Assembly (NCBI GenBank): GCA_004151065.3
Contig: NWUY0300109926.1
Span: 29,398 to 40,976 of the forward strand
DNA: 11,579 nt
DNA from: Larix sibirica
Lineage: Eukaryota; Streptophyta; Pinopsida; Pinales; Pinaceae
Direction: 5' to 3'
This document shows positions 1 through 8,679 of the stretch, piece after piece. Each line of letters opens with the position of its first letter. Positions within the stretch are counted from its first letter, which is position 1. The position numbers and the translations under genes were made by a program. Under the pieces are notes generated by a model. The model was given only the letters and a program-made list of their open reading frames with translations. It made no database searches and was not told the origin of the DNA.

Positions 1-544
1 TCCAGAAAGAATCAATGCCAGATCTCAATATTTGAAGGATCACGCACTCATCTGCAAATTCATGGGCATCTAGCCCACCGAACAAACCCTTGGAAGCTAG
101 ATAGCCATGAAATGGAAGCCAAAATCCCACTATGATCTCCAACTCAGCTCCAAAGGTTTTTTCACCATCATCTTCCACCACCTGGAAGACAAAGCCATAG
201 TGGAAAATGATGGCCCCTACTTTTTCAACTCTGCGGACCTATATATGAAAATTTGGATTGAGAAAATTTTCCTTGAAAAAGAGGACCTCACCTGGGCTCT
301 GGTCTGGATCAAAATGTATTCCCTCCCACAGGAATACTGGGACTAAGAGACCTTGAAGGATATCGGAAATACACTAGGAGCATATGTTAGATTCGTAGAC
401 CAAACAAAGCTCCAAAAATACACTTCATACGCTCAGATATGTGTTTACATGCACATTGCAAAGGTCCTTCCAGATGAAATCAGTCTTTCCCTCGAAGACT
501 TGGAATGGACCCAACCTATGGATTATGAGCACATACCATTCCGA

Positions 545-586
545 TGCCACAAATTCCATGAACATGGGCACCTTTTTCGAGACTTC
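545..586 (+). other. Degenerate CCHC zinc knuckle of ORF1
   Basis: The spacing C-x2-C-x4-H-x4-C is preserved in frame 2, but only the first Cys (545-547) and the His (569-571) remain. The second and fourth ligand positions are Phe (TTC at 554-556 and 584-586). The flanking wording (IPFRC before, GHLFRD and PLNKP after) is typical of the plant LINE ORF1 knuckle, so the register is secure. Zinc binding should be lost. Confidence 0.85.
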
Positions 587-1280
587 CCACTCAACAAACC
601 CTGAAAAGAAGATCTCAAGAAAGACACCATAGATGTCGATGGTTTCCAAATATCTGGAAGAGTCAAGTGTCACACCCGTAAATCCGCCCTGGGGAAAAAA
701 AAATCTGATAATCCCTCTACAAGCAACAACTTTGAAATCCTGGAAAAGCAACCGGAAGATCCTGATACAAAGCCAAAGAAAAAATCAACAGTCGAGGATT
801 CTTTCCCGACCATGCCTGAGAACCCTGATCAACCACTTGACATGGAAGGCCCACTCACTCAAGGAAAACTTGTAGGCTCTGCCGACCCACAAGCTACCTC
901 CTCTATCCCTAATGATCCTCCCCTTAAAAAATCTGTGGAGCCCTCTCAAGATATCACCATGGATGAAGAAATGACAGAGCTAGACTTAGGAGATATTGAT
1001 ATTCTTGGGATGGAGGATGCCTCTACGAGAAAATATTTTGGATCCATTCTGCCCAGCCAGATATAGATTCGCAAAGAATCCCTTGCCAAAGTTAAAGCTC
1101 ACGATAAAATTGGAATTCATAACCTTCCCCAAAAAGACAAGAAGAAATTCTTGAGGGAACTAAAGAAAAGAGGAAGAAAATCGGATTTGCAAAGGATCAA
1201 CCTGCTGGGAACTCAGCTGGTAGAATTAGGGAAATATGCCCAGCTAACCGAATTATTTCCCTCTCTCACCCCCCCTCTCA

Positions 1281-1360
1281 ATCAAGATTATATCGTGGAA
1301 TCTAAGAGGAATCAATGGTCCCTCCAAACAATGTATGCTAAAGAGAAAAATCCTTTCTGA
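1281..1360 (+). other. ORF1/ORF2 overlap (80 nt, two frames)
   Basis: The ORF1 frame stays open to 1358-1360 while ORF2 coding sequence (frame 3) already reads K-I-I-S-W-N from 1284. Frame 3 has no stop after 1245-1247. The likely original ORF2 start codon is at 1281-1283, now ATC instead of ATG. The next ATG (1335) lies downstream of the catalytic WN motif and would give a truncated endonuclease. ORF2 lies one base forward of ORF1 in frame, so downstream initiation or reinitiation is the likely route to ORF2. This is inferred from layout only. Confidence 0.7.
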
Positions 1361-1985
1361 GGCTCCCTCTGTCCTCTTCCTTCAAGAAAATACATGCTCT
1401 TATGAAACCCTCATCCTTCTCATGTCCAAGATCTGGAGAGGTTTCCAGTGTTTTTCCATTGACGCCATTGAAGATGCCGACGACATTTCCATAGCTTGGA
1501 ACCCTTCTGCTATAACCCTTGAAAAATATGCGGCTACAACCCACACCATCTCTTCCTCTTTCCACATCCTTGGCACCTACCTCCATGGTCACCTCCTCAA
1601 TGTCTATAGCCCTCAGGCCCCTAGCCTTAAATCCAAACTTCTCCACTTCCTTAGTTGTTTTTCCTCACTCCACTCTAACTCCCCCCTCATTATTGGGGGA
1701 GACATCAACATGATCACTGCCCTTGGAGAGAAAAAAGGACGTCTCTGTTTGCTATCCACAAAATACCTTCTCTTCAAAACCTTCATTGCCAACGGCCACC
1801 TTATGGACATGCAACCTTCCTCTGGCTTTTTCACTTGGAACAACAGAAGGGGTGGTGTACATCAAATTGTAAAATGTCTTGATCACTTTTTGATCTCAAA
1901 AAGCCTTTCTCTAATAGGTGGAATTCTCACCTCCTCTGTTCTCACGGTAGCCAGTTCAGACCATTGGCCCATTGAATTAACATGG
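1287..1985 (+). other. ORF2 APE-type endonuclease domain (EEP fold)
   Basis: All hallmark residues are in one open stretch of frame 3. They are the WN pair (1296-1301), the Glu of LFLQE (1386-1388), the Asp and Asn of IIGGDIN (1701-1703 and 1707-1709), the FTWNN motif (about 1830-1845), the LDHFLIS segment (about 1878-1898) and the SDH triad (Ser 1956, Asp 1959, His 1962). The usual QETK is QENT here, but the catalytic Glu remains. In LINEs this domain nicks one target strand to expose the 3'-OH that primes reverse transcription. It looks structurally complete, apart from the lost start codon upstream. Confidence 0.9.
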
Positions 1986-2078
1986 AAAAATCCTGGAGCC
2001 CACCTCCACAGGCCATTCAGATTTGAGAAATTCTAGCTTTCCCATCCCAACTTCTTGGATACGGTCAACGCTTGGTAG

Positions 2079-2651
2079 TATGAGATGCGTGTCGAAGGAA
2101 AATCCAAAATGGCTATCCTTCAACAGAAAATCAAACTCCTTCGAGCCAATCTCAAGGATTGGAACCATACCACCTTTGGAAACATCTTCAGGGAAAAGAA
2201 ATTGATCGAAGATGAGCTCGACTCCCTCCAATGCACCATCATGGATGATGGCCTCTCACAGGAGCACAAATTAAAGGAAAAGGATCTCTTGGAAAATCTC
2301 AATGAGCGTTGCCTTCAAGAAGAAATTCCATGGAAGCAAAAGTCGAGAGTCTCATGGCTCAAAGATGGAGACTGCAACACCTCTTTCTTCCATCGCTCTA
2401 CCCTTCAGCAAAAAATGCACAATCGCATCACCAAGCTCAAAGTGGAGTCCAGAGAAGTCCTGGAGGAGCAAACTGACATTGAACATGAACTCAAAAGTTT
2501 CTTTGAAGATCTTCTCACGAAACCCCATGGTTCTAGGAATATTGCTATTGCTCAGTTCACACACCAAATCCCTGCCATCATCACTAAAGAGCAAAACACC
2601 TCCTTGATGCAGCCCATCTTGTTACAGGTAGTTGAAACCGTTCTCAACCAA
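2079..2651 (+). other. ORF2 linker between endonuclease and reverse transcriptase
   Basis: Frame 3 encodes a Lys/Glu-rich, probably helical stretch that ends in the conserved plant LINE segment SRVSWLKDGDCNTSFFHRST (about 2343-2402). That segment is the recognisable SRxxWLxxGDxNTxFFH motif always found between the endonuclease and the reverse transcriptase. It has no known catalytic residue. This block is stop-free. Confidence 0.85.
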
Positions 2652-3590
2652 CTGGCACATGATAAGGCGCCTGTCCTAGGTGGCTTCACTACCAACTTCA
2701 TTCATCACTCTTGGGACCTGATAAAGATCAAGGTTTTGGAGGTAGTCAAAGAATCCAAGCAAAAGCAATGGGTGCTGCTGGCCCTCAATGCCACTCATCT
2801 CTCCCTAATCCCTAAAGAGAAAGAAGCTTCACACCCCGGTAATCTCTAGCCGATCTCTCTCTGCAATGTCATCTACAAAATTATCTCAAAAGTTGTTGCC
2901 AATCGCCTCAAACTACATTTACCCTTGCTCATCTCCCCTGAGAAAACTGGCTATGTAGAAGGAAGATAGATCTTGGATGGCATAATCCTTTACCATGAAG
3001 TCACTCACTCCCTTTAAGTTCAACGCATACCTGGTATGCTCCTAAACCTGGACCTCTCCAAGGCCTTCGACAAACTCAGCCGGGACTTCATCCAGAAAAT
3101 GTTGCTCGCCTATGGATTTAGCCCTGCTTGGACCAACTAAATCTCCTCCCTCTTCTCCTCTGATTTTTTTTCCATCCTCGTCCACGGCTCCCCATCTCCC
3201 ACCTTCACCCCCACCCGTGGCATCCATCAAGGAGAACCCCTCTCTCTATTTCTTTTCATCCTAATGGCAGAAGGACTGGGTAGAATGATTCAAGCAGCGG
3301 TATCTTCGGGTTCCCTATGCAGCCTCTTGGTTCATGGAGGAACCCCCATCACCTACCAACAGTTCGTAGATGATAATCTCCTATTCGACCACCCCTCTGT
3401 ACATGAAGATCGCTCTTTTCAAAATATCCTCAAGACCTTCTTAGAAGCCTCTGGCACCTCCATCAACCTTGTTAAATCTCAAATCTTCTTCTTTAACACT
3501 AATGTTGTCTCCAAGCTCAACATAGCTCGCATTCTGGGCTTCGCCACCTCCACCTTACCCACAAAATACCATGGGGCTCCCCTCTTCAAC
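2652..3590 (+). other. ORF2 reverse transcriptase domain (RVT_1)
   Basis: The motifs appear in order in frame 3. They are the DKAP...GGF segment (2661 onward), HLSLIPK, the [20 protein letters not shown] block (2850-2909), the motif A Asp in LDLSKAFD (3051-3053), motif B RGIHQGEPLS (3216 onward), the catalytic FVDD box (3363-3374), KSQIFFF (about 3474-3494) and KYHGAPL (3564-3584). Both Asp of the FVDD box and the motif A Asp are present. Odd residues are GlyGlu in place of the usual GlyAsp in motif B, and His in place of the usual Leu in KYLGAPL. Stops at 2847, 2967, 3015 and 3138 fall inside the fingers and palm and destroy the enzyme. Confidence 0.92.
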
Positions 3591-4439
3591 TCAGCCATCA
3601 AGCATTCCTCTTGGAGGGAGCTTCTAAACAAGATTGAATCACTTATTTCCTCCTGGACGTTGCACTCTCTCAATCTACCCTGCCGCCTTACCCTCCTCAA
3701 AGTCGTCCTCCAGTCCATGCCCCTTTATCTGTTTTCTGTCCTTCCAGCCCCCAAATGGGTCCTGAAATCTCTCAAAAAGATACAATGGTCCTTCCTATGG
3801 GGAAAGAGCCAAAAGAACAACAGGTGGGCCCTATTGAAATGGCAGATGGTCTGCCTTCCTAATCGTGAAGGGGGCCTTGGGGTAAGAGATCTAGACACCA
3901 ACAATGAGGCACTCTCAGCAAAAAATTGGTGGAGGTGGGTCTCAAATAATGACTCACCCTGGGCGCAATTATGGAATAAGAAATATGCTCCACACTGGGA
4001 CCCCTCCCAGCTAATCCGGTACGATTCTGACCCCCCGGGCTTCTTGATCTGGAAGGCAGCTAACTCCCAAAAGGATCTCATTCAACACCACATCTTCTGG
4101 GAAATCAAAGATGGAACCCTTGCATTCTTTTGGTAGGATTCATGGCAGCAAATTCCTAAACTTAGTAGCCTCCCCATCTGCAGAGAAACGCCAATTATTT
4201 GGAAGGCAACTTCCAACTCTGTCATCAGCAATTTCTGGGACCCAGTCAAAGTTTCCTCATTCAGAACTTGGAAGAATCCTAGGCTTTGGAAACCAGGAAT
4301 AGCACCTGACATTTTCGAGATGGTTTGGATTGATCTCCAAACTCGAAAAATCTTTATCTCTCTTGGAAAAGACATCATTCAGTGGGGACATCTTCCTAAG
4401 GGGTGTTTTACCGTCAAAGAGGCCTAGTCCAGTCTATCC

Positions 4440-4700
4440 CTTAAGAGTGCTAATATACTCTTTCCCCTTTGGAAGAAGATATGGCACCCTTTTCTTTGGC
4501 CAAAAGTCTCAACTTTTCTCTGGCTGCTCACCCACAGAAGCATTCTCACTTGGGATGCTCTGCAGAAAAAAGGCTTCACTGGACCCACTATCCGTGTCAT
4601 GTGCAACTTCAATGTTGAAAACATGGACCATTTGCTTGACTCCTACGGTCTGGCTTACATGCTTTGGGATAGAGTGGCAGAATTATTCCGGCAATCCAAA
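4440..4700 (+). other. ORF2 zf-RVT domain, zinc ligands partly lost
   Basis: Frame 3 shows the typical zf-RVT wording: FPLWKKIWHPFLWPKVSTFLW (split across about 4455-4520), then LTHRSILTWDALQKKGF. The expected C-x2-C-x8-H-x4-C cluster maps to 4593-4646. The first Cys is Arg (CGT, 4593-4595), the second Cys (4602-4604) and the His (4629-4631) remain, and the last Cys is Tyr (TAC, 4644-4646). Both replacements are one base away from a Cys codon. The family is common in plant LINE ORF2 between reverse transcriptase and RNase H; its exact role is poorly known. Confidence 0.82.
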
Positions 4701-5072
4701 AGAGTCAAAAGGAACATCATTGGCACCTTTCACCATTGGGAAACAAACCATTTTCAAAGTGCTCAACTCAACATACTTTGGGATCTCACTCCTGGCTTCT
4801 TAGTCTGGAACATCAAAAAAGAAAGAAACTCCAGAATCTTTGAAGGAAAGTGCAAATCCCCTGATAAAATCTGTGACATGCTCAAAAGAAACATTCAAGA
4901 GACCCTCTTCGCTTCAGCTTCACACACCTCCGATCTCCCCACCACCGACTTGGAAAAGAGAATCCTTCACAACTGGAATTTCATGCCTCAGAACTACCCC
5001 TCTGTCAAGATACACTCTGTCTCTCGCATCTCCAACCCGACCCACTAGTCCCCCCCCCCTACCATAGGCCTC

Positions 5073-5480
5073 TTCAAGCTCAACTTTGACGGAGCCTCCA
5101 GAGGAAATCTTGGCATGGCTAGATTTGGAGGATTTTTCTGTAACCATGAGGGTCAGATCATCAGGATCTACTATGGAAACATTGGGCATGACAGCAACAA
5201 TGCAGCTGAACTGGAAGGTCTCTTATAGGGTATCATCATTGCCAAGGACATTAACCTCCACCCTCTCACCGCAGAAGGAGATTCACAGCTAATTCTCGGC
5301 TTGGCCTCCAAAATTCAAAATGGTTCTCAAATCTACAAACTCTCCTTGAGCTGGAGACTAGAAAACAAAATCCAAATACTTGCTATCGCCTTGAGTGATC
5401 ACAGGAATATCACTTTCCATCATGTGAAGCGCAGGGCCAACTCTTTGGCTGAAATATTAGCTAATGAAGGTGTCTCATGT
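5073..5480 (+). other. ORF2 RNase H domain (RVT_3 type)
   Basis: Frame 3 reads FKLNFDGASRG (5073 onward), NNAAELEGLL, AEGDSQLIL and HHVKRRANSLAEILAN, the order of a plant LINE RNase H. The first three acidic catalytic residues are present: Asp 5088-5090, Glu 5208-5210 and Asp 5280-5282. The fourth position, usually Asp in an NxxAD motif, is Glu (GAA, 5451-5453). One stop (TAG, 5226-5228) interrupts the domain, probably a former CAG Gln. RNase H would remove the RNA strand after first-strand synthesis. Confidence 0.88.
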
Positions 5481-5751
5481 AACCTTCCCCTCTGGAGTGG
5501 TACTCTAAGCAACTCCTCGAACCATCTCTCACAATTCTGCATTACTCAAGCCAGGAAGGATCTCTCCCCCTGGATGCGGGTGACACGAGTGATAGAGCCA
5601 AGGAAAGAGGTGCCACCTGCCCACCTGGAAGTGTGGCTCCACCACCTGGAAACAACCCTCCACCAGTGCCACCCCCAAGGATTCGTCTTTAAGGAAGTGT
5701 ACGGCTCAGAACCATCTGGCCTCCTCGCACGTGTTAGTTTTTACTACCCCC

Positions 5752-5783
5752 ATGGTCCGACGGTTGGAATTTACGTTGGCTGA
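5752..5783 (+). other. ORF2/ORF3-candidate overlap (32 nt)
   Basis: The ATG at 5752-5754 in frame 1 precedes the ORF2 stop TGA at 5781-5783 in frame 3. The frame change is in the same direction as at the ORF1/ORF2 overlap (one base forward). This layout would permit reinitiation after ORF2 termination, but nothing in the sequence proves that the downstream frame is translated. Confidence 0.4.
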
Positions 5784-6777
5784 GGTTCCTACGTCCCTCC
5801 TCCTTAACTGGTTCAACTACGTCATTACGTTCTCCTGTGCGAGGTCTGATCTCTCCAACTACGATTTTATTGATATGAGGCTCCCCATCCATGCCCTTGC
5901 AGTCATCACTTGCCTCTACTACTCTCTGTCTGCCTCCTATGCGGAAAGCTTCGTTCCTTCACCGTTCTCCTGCGGCCTAGCCGACAATGCCATGACATGA
6001 ACACGCGACACTTCCAAGCGTGGATCTGGTCATGGCGTAGGGAAAATTGCATCCTCTGCTGAGATGGAGGAAACCATCAATAGTGGCTATGAGGATAATG
6101 TCTCTGTCTCTATTCGCGGACTAGTAGACGACTGGGAATCATGCAGTGTGGCTGAAATTTTGGCCTTTGGCAGCCAAGGCACCCAGGTCAACTACTGCTG
6201 GTTAATGAAAAATATGCTAGGCATGTTCGTTGAAGAAATGCTAACCAATTGGAACCTGGCTAAGGTAGCAATAATGGATACCAAGGCCAATATGGCCCAT
6301 CTGGACGGAGTGTTGGCTGCTCCAGAGGACAAATTGACCAGTAGAAGATATTCTCTCTTTTGTCATTCCACTCCTCCCCACAATTATGGTCCTACTGGTC
6401 TCGCTGAGGGAATGGCTGATGATTTGAAAGTTCACATCAATGGGGTCGCTATTGCAGCAGACGCCCAAACTACTGACAGTTCCCTGCACGAATCCTTTGG
6501 CATTGCGGAAATGGATGGCTCGATTCCTGTTCGTGGCCCCAAATCATGCCCAAGTTCTCCTGCAGCGGTTGTGTTACAGGGATCCCCTCCCCCTGGGATA
6601 CCCTTTCCAACTCCCTCGACAATTGATGCTTTGCACTACAAGCATGTCAGAAATACCGAGGATGAAGTTGTTACTCCATGCAAGGCAGAGCCTCTTTCCA
6701 TCAAACTCCCGACACAGACTTGGGATGATGATTTCTTCGGCAGCTGCCCAATCATTGAAGATAAACCAAGTGCCTAG
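5752..6777 (+). pseudogene. Unrecognised third open frame (ORF3 candidate) downstream of RNase H
   Basis: I do not recognise this protein. Frame 1 is open from 5596 to the TAG at 6775-6777 except for one TGA at 5998-6000, while frame 3 over the same stretch (after the ORF2 end) is full of stops. The first ATG in the open stretch is at 5752, inside the last 32 bases of ORF2, giving 341 codons with the stop at codon 83. After the TGA the frame is intact from the ATG at 6064 (237 residues). Visible features are a hydrophobic run near residues 45-60 (IHALAVITCLYYSL), a middle part with no recognisable motif, a Pro/Ser-rich segment (GSPPPGIPFPTPS) and an acidic C-terminus (WDDDFFG...IIEDKPSA). It lies between RNase H and the 3' UTR, inside the element. 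It may be a LINE ORF3, a captured host fragment or a chance open frame. Confidence 0.45.
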
Positions 6778-7096
6778 AATGCAGAAGCCAGCACATAGAG
6801 CTGCTCTGAGTGAGCCCAGCTCTTATGTTTTTTGTAGTTAGCGTTATTTATTTTCTCTTTTCAGCTTATGGTTCATTGTCAGACGCTAGTCTACCTCTCT
6901 GGTTTTATTCAGTTTATGTTTTTACTGGTCATTTGTAACTATGTCAATGCTACTCATCCTATAGTAGGGCAAGTCTACAGAGGTTTTTTTTGTACTCTTG
7001 GTTCCATGAGAAGCTTTAGAAAGCTCCTGAATCTACTAATTATCATGTGATTGTAACATTATTTGTACTCTAATATAATTTCCCTACACTTCTTAC
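6778..7096 (+). other. LINE 3' UTR
   Basis: After the last open frame the strand becomes T-rich, with T runs near 6829-6835 and 6983-6991. It ends in a stretch with TTTGTACTC followed by an A/T-rich segment before the tail, in the style of plant LINE 3' ends. An A-rich hexamer-like motif, AATATA (7072-7077), lies about 20 bases before the tail and could act as a near-upstream poly(A) element. In this family the 3' UTR end is what the reverse transcriptase recognises; that point is family knowledge. Confidence 0.7.
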
Positions 7097-7106
7097 AAAA
7101 AAAAAA
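7097..7106 (+). repeat. LINE poly(A) tail and 3' boundary
   Basis: Ten A residues follow the 3' UTR directly, then the sequence changes to TCAGAATTTGG and AT-rich flank. A short A tail at the 3' end is the hallmark of L1-like retrotransposition. The downstream copy of the target-site duplication should begin at 7107, but its partner lies upstream of the window. Confidence 0.7.
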
Positions 7107-8640
7107 TCAGAATTTGGAAATATATTTCAGTTCAGCAAGAAGAAGTGCGAATGAGGTTCATTCATTTTTATATGAGTCAGGAAGCCAAAAAAGTTTGCTA
7201 GGATTTGCAACATTAGTCCTTTCTTTCTTCTTCTCTTTTTCTTCCTTATAATGGATCAAAGGAATCTCGTTATACAGTAAAATACAACAAAACCAGGTAA
7301 GAGACGAATTAGTCCCCCCTGATGGATGTACTATTGTATTGAAGAAATAAGGATGCCATGCATTTGAAACCAGGACCAAGGTTATTCGCCACTAGTGTTT
7401 GAAGGAAAAGTGTCTTATAATTTGTTTTGAATTATCTTTCTGATAGGAGGAATGTACTTATCTAACTGCATGAATATATGGATCTGTACTTTTATTATGC
7501 CCATATGATTTTCTGTAGTTATTGAATGCATTTTAATGGAGGTATTTCAATGCTTTACTGTAGAATGTGTTTAATGATGCTATATCTTCATTCAAGGAAA
7601 TAGGTTATGAATAAGGTGCATTGGTTGTTCTTTGAATGATTTTTTTTTCGTGTGGGATACTTGTGCCTCCTCTCTAAAATTAATACTCAAAATCATGTTC
7701 ATAGCTTAGATTTTCTCCATGCACCTCAGGTCTTAGCCTTAAATCCAGTCAAAATTTTCAAAGCATATTTTTAGGTTCCTAGGGTGACATATTAGTATTT
7801 ATTGCATGTCCTTTTTAGGGATCCATCCCTTGGTCTAAGGTCTGACTCGATGACCTAAAGTGGCACAATAATGATGCTACCTACACAACCTCCTTGGCAT
7901 TGTGTCTTCACTAGAATCCATGTTATGATTTCCAAATCTATATATGGTAGGGTGAAAGAATAAATATATATTAAATCTTGTTGAGGTAAAACCTGAGGGA
8001 AAACACTTGATAAATGTTTGATAAATGGAAGGACTCAATACATTAATATATTTAGCCAGCAACATATAACATCAATCACTTTTTCACCGATGAGCATAGA
8101 TAAAAGAAACACATATTGTAATCTAAACTTATAGTATAGGTATGATAATATTACAATTTTATGTGATTATAATTTACTATTTTTAATTCATTATTGTCTC
8201 GATATATATAAAAATATTAAAATACAATTGTCTCTTTTTCCTACTATAATTTTTTATTTCCTTACCCATTTTGAAAACAAATTATATGTTGCACTAGCTT
8301 AGAATGAAGTCTACAATCTTAAAAAAAATTGTTTGATTATGTGAAGACCTTCTTTCTATGCACTAACGTACTACCATGTGTTTTCATGTCTATATTGACA
8401 TTCATAATTTAAAAGATATATAAAATTAACATTAATATTTCTAAAAAAATAGTTGTGGATAAGAACAATTGGTTATATACAACTCATCAAAATTTATTAA
8501 GGAAATCCCATCATTTAGGTACTCAAAACCATCACTAATGAGAACATATGAATTATATTTTGGAGGAAAATAACATATTACTATTAGGAAAACACAAATA
8601 TCACATGGTCATACAAAATATCCATAAATAAAATTGATAT
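7107..8640. other. AT-rich flank without a recognisable gene
   Basis: No open frame here has convincing protein wording. A splice-donor-like CAGGTAAG (7294-7301) and a pyrimidine run (about 7218-7245) are present but isolated. From about 7900 the sequence becomes very AT-rich with runs such as ATATATA. I see no repeat ends, RNA gene or promoter that I can defend. It is most likely intergenic or intronic DNA into which the LINE inserted. Confidence 0.6.
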
Positions 8641-8679
8641 ATTTGAAGCTAATTCGATTTCCTACATTTCATCTTCTTA

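Larger units (their letters stand above)
2..1360 (+). pseudogene. LINE ORF1 (DUF4283 / zinc-knuckle RNA-binding protein), broken and 5'-truncated
   Basis: Frame 2 reads as one protein from the window edge to the stop at 1358-1360, interrupted by stops at 71, 98, 344, 602 and 1064 with no frameshift. The N-terminal part (about 2-540) has the wording of plant LINE ORF1 DUF4283 domains, for example HALICKFMG, LQLSSKGFFTIIF, GPYFFNSA, LYSLPQEYWD and YTSYAQICVYM. A zinc knuckle follows at 545-586 but has lost two cysteines. A low-complexity acidic and Pro/Ser-rich linker (about 605-1060) leads to a basic C-terminal block, KKRGRKSDLQR (within 1160-1200). In the family, ORF1 is thought to coat the element RNA and form the RNP with ORF2. 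The stops at 71 and 98 probably replace Trp codons. The true start is upstream of the window. The last 80 bases overlap ORF2 in another frame. Confidence 0.88.
1281..5783 (+). pseudogene. LINE ORF2 polyprotein (endonuclease, reverse transcriptase, zf-RVT, RNase H), broken by 10 stops
   Basis: Frame 3 can be read for about 1500 codons without any frameshift. Premature stops lie at 2034, 2076, 2847, 2967, 3015, 3138, 4134, 4425, 5046 and 5226; the natural end is the TGA at 5781-5783. Domain order is an APE-type endonuclease (about residues 3-235), a charged linker, the reverse transcriptase (about 458-770), the thumb and connection region, zf-RVT (about 1050-1130) and an RNase H of the RVT_3 type (about 1265-1400), then a tail of about 100 residues of unknown function. 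A working protein would nick target DNA and perform target-primed reverse transcription. The length is on the long side for plant L1-type ORF2, as expected with an added RNase H. I chose the start at 1281 because the endonuclease wording begins there; that codon is now ATC. The longest stop-free stretches are 1248-2033, 2079-2846 and 3141-4133. Confidence 0.93.
1..7106 (+). mobile_element. Decayed L1-like LINE (non-LTR retrotransposon) with RNase H, 5' end outside the window
   Basis: This is one element read on the plus strand. The order is ORF1 (DUF4283-like region plus remains of a zinc knuckle), ORF2 (endonuclease, reverse transcriptase, zf-RVT, RNase H), a third open frame, a T-rich 3' UTR and a poly(A) tail at 7097-7106. 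There are no LTRs, integrase or protease, which fits a LINE rather than an LTR element. Base composition changes clearly at the tail, from mixed-GC coding-like DNA to AT-rich flank. The left edge lies inside ORF1, so the 5' UTR, promoter and upstream target-site duplication cannot be seen. Fifteen in-frame stops mean this copy cannot move by itself. The identification rests on domain order and motifs seen directly; gymnosperm origin is inferred from recalled similarity. Confidence 0.93.

Noticed and set aside
425-751. 108-residue minus-strand open frame
   Set aside because: Opposite the ORF1 knuckle region, which is recognisable in frame 2; no independent support.
3725-4081. 118-residue open frame on the minus strand
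   Set aside because: It lies wholly opposite the ORF2 reverse-transcriptase thumb region, has no domain wording, and is a shadow of frame 3.
71-5228. Idea that TAG is a sense codon here (recoded stop)
   Set aside because: TAA and TGA stops also interrupt the same frames, the zinc motifs are damaged, and the flank looks like ordinary plant nuclear DNA; decay explains the data better.
6440-6841. 133-residue plus-strand frame overlapping the third frame
   Set aside because: It is a second open frame over the same bases, starts inside the larger frame 1 and has Leu/Pro/Ser-rich text typical of a shifted reading. At most one of the two is likely real and frame 1 is longer.
7294-7301. Splice donor consensus CAGGTAAG
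   Set aside because: A single consensus match without an upstream coding exon or matching acceptor; expected by chance in several kb.
7158-7379. 73-residue minus-strand frame in the flank
   Set aside because: Low-complexity Lys/Glu text from a pyrimidine tract; no start context or motif.
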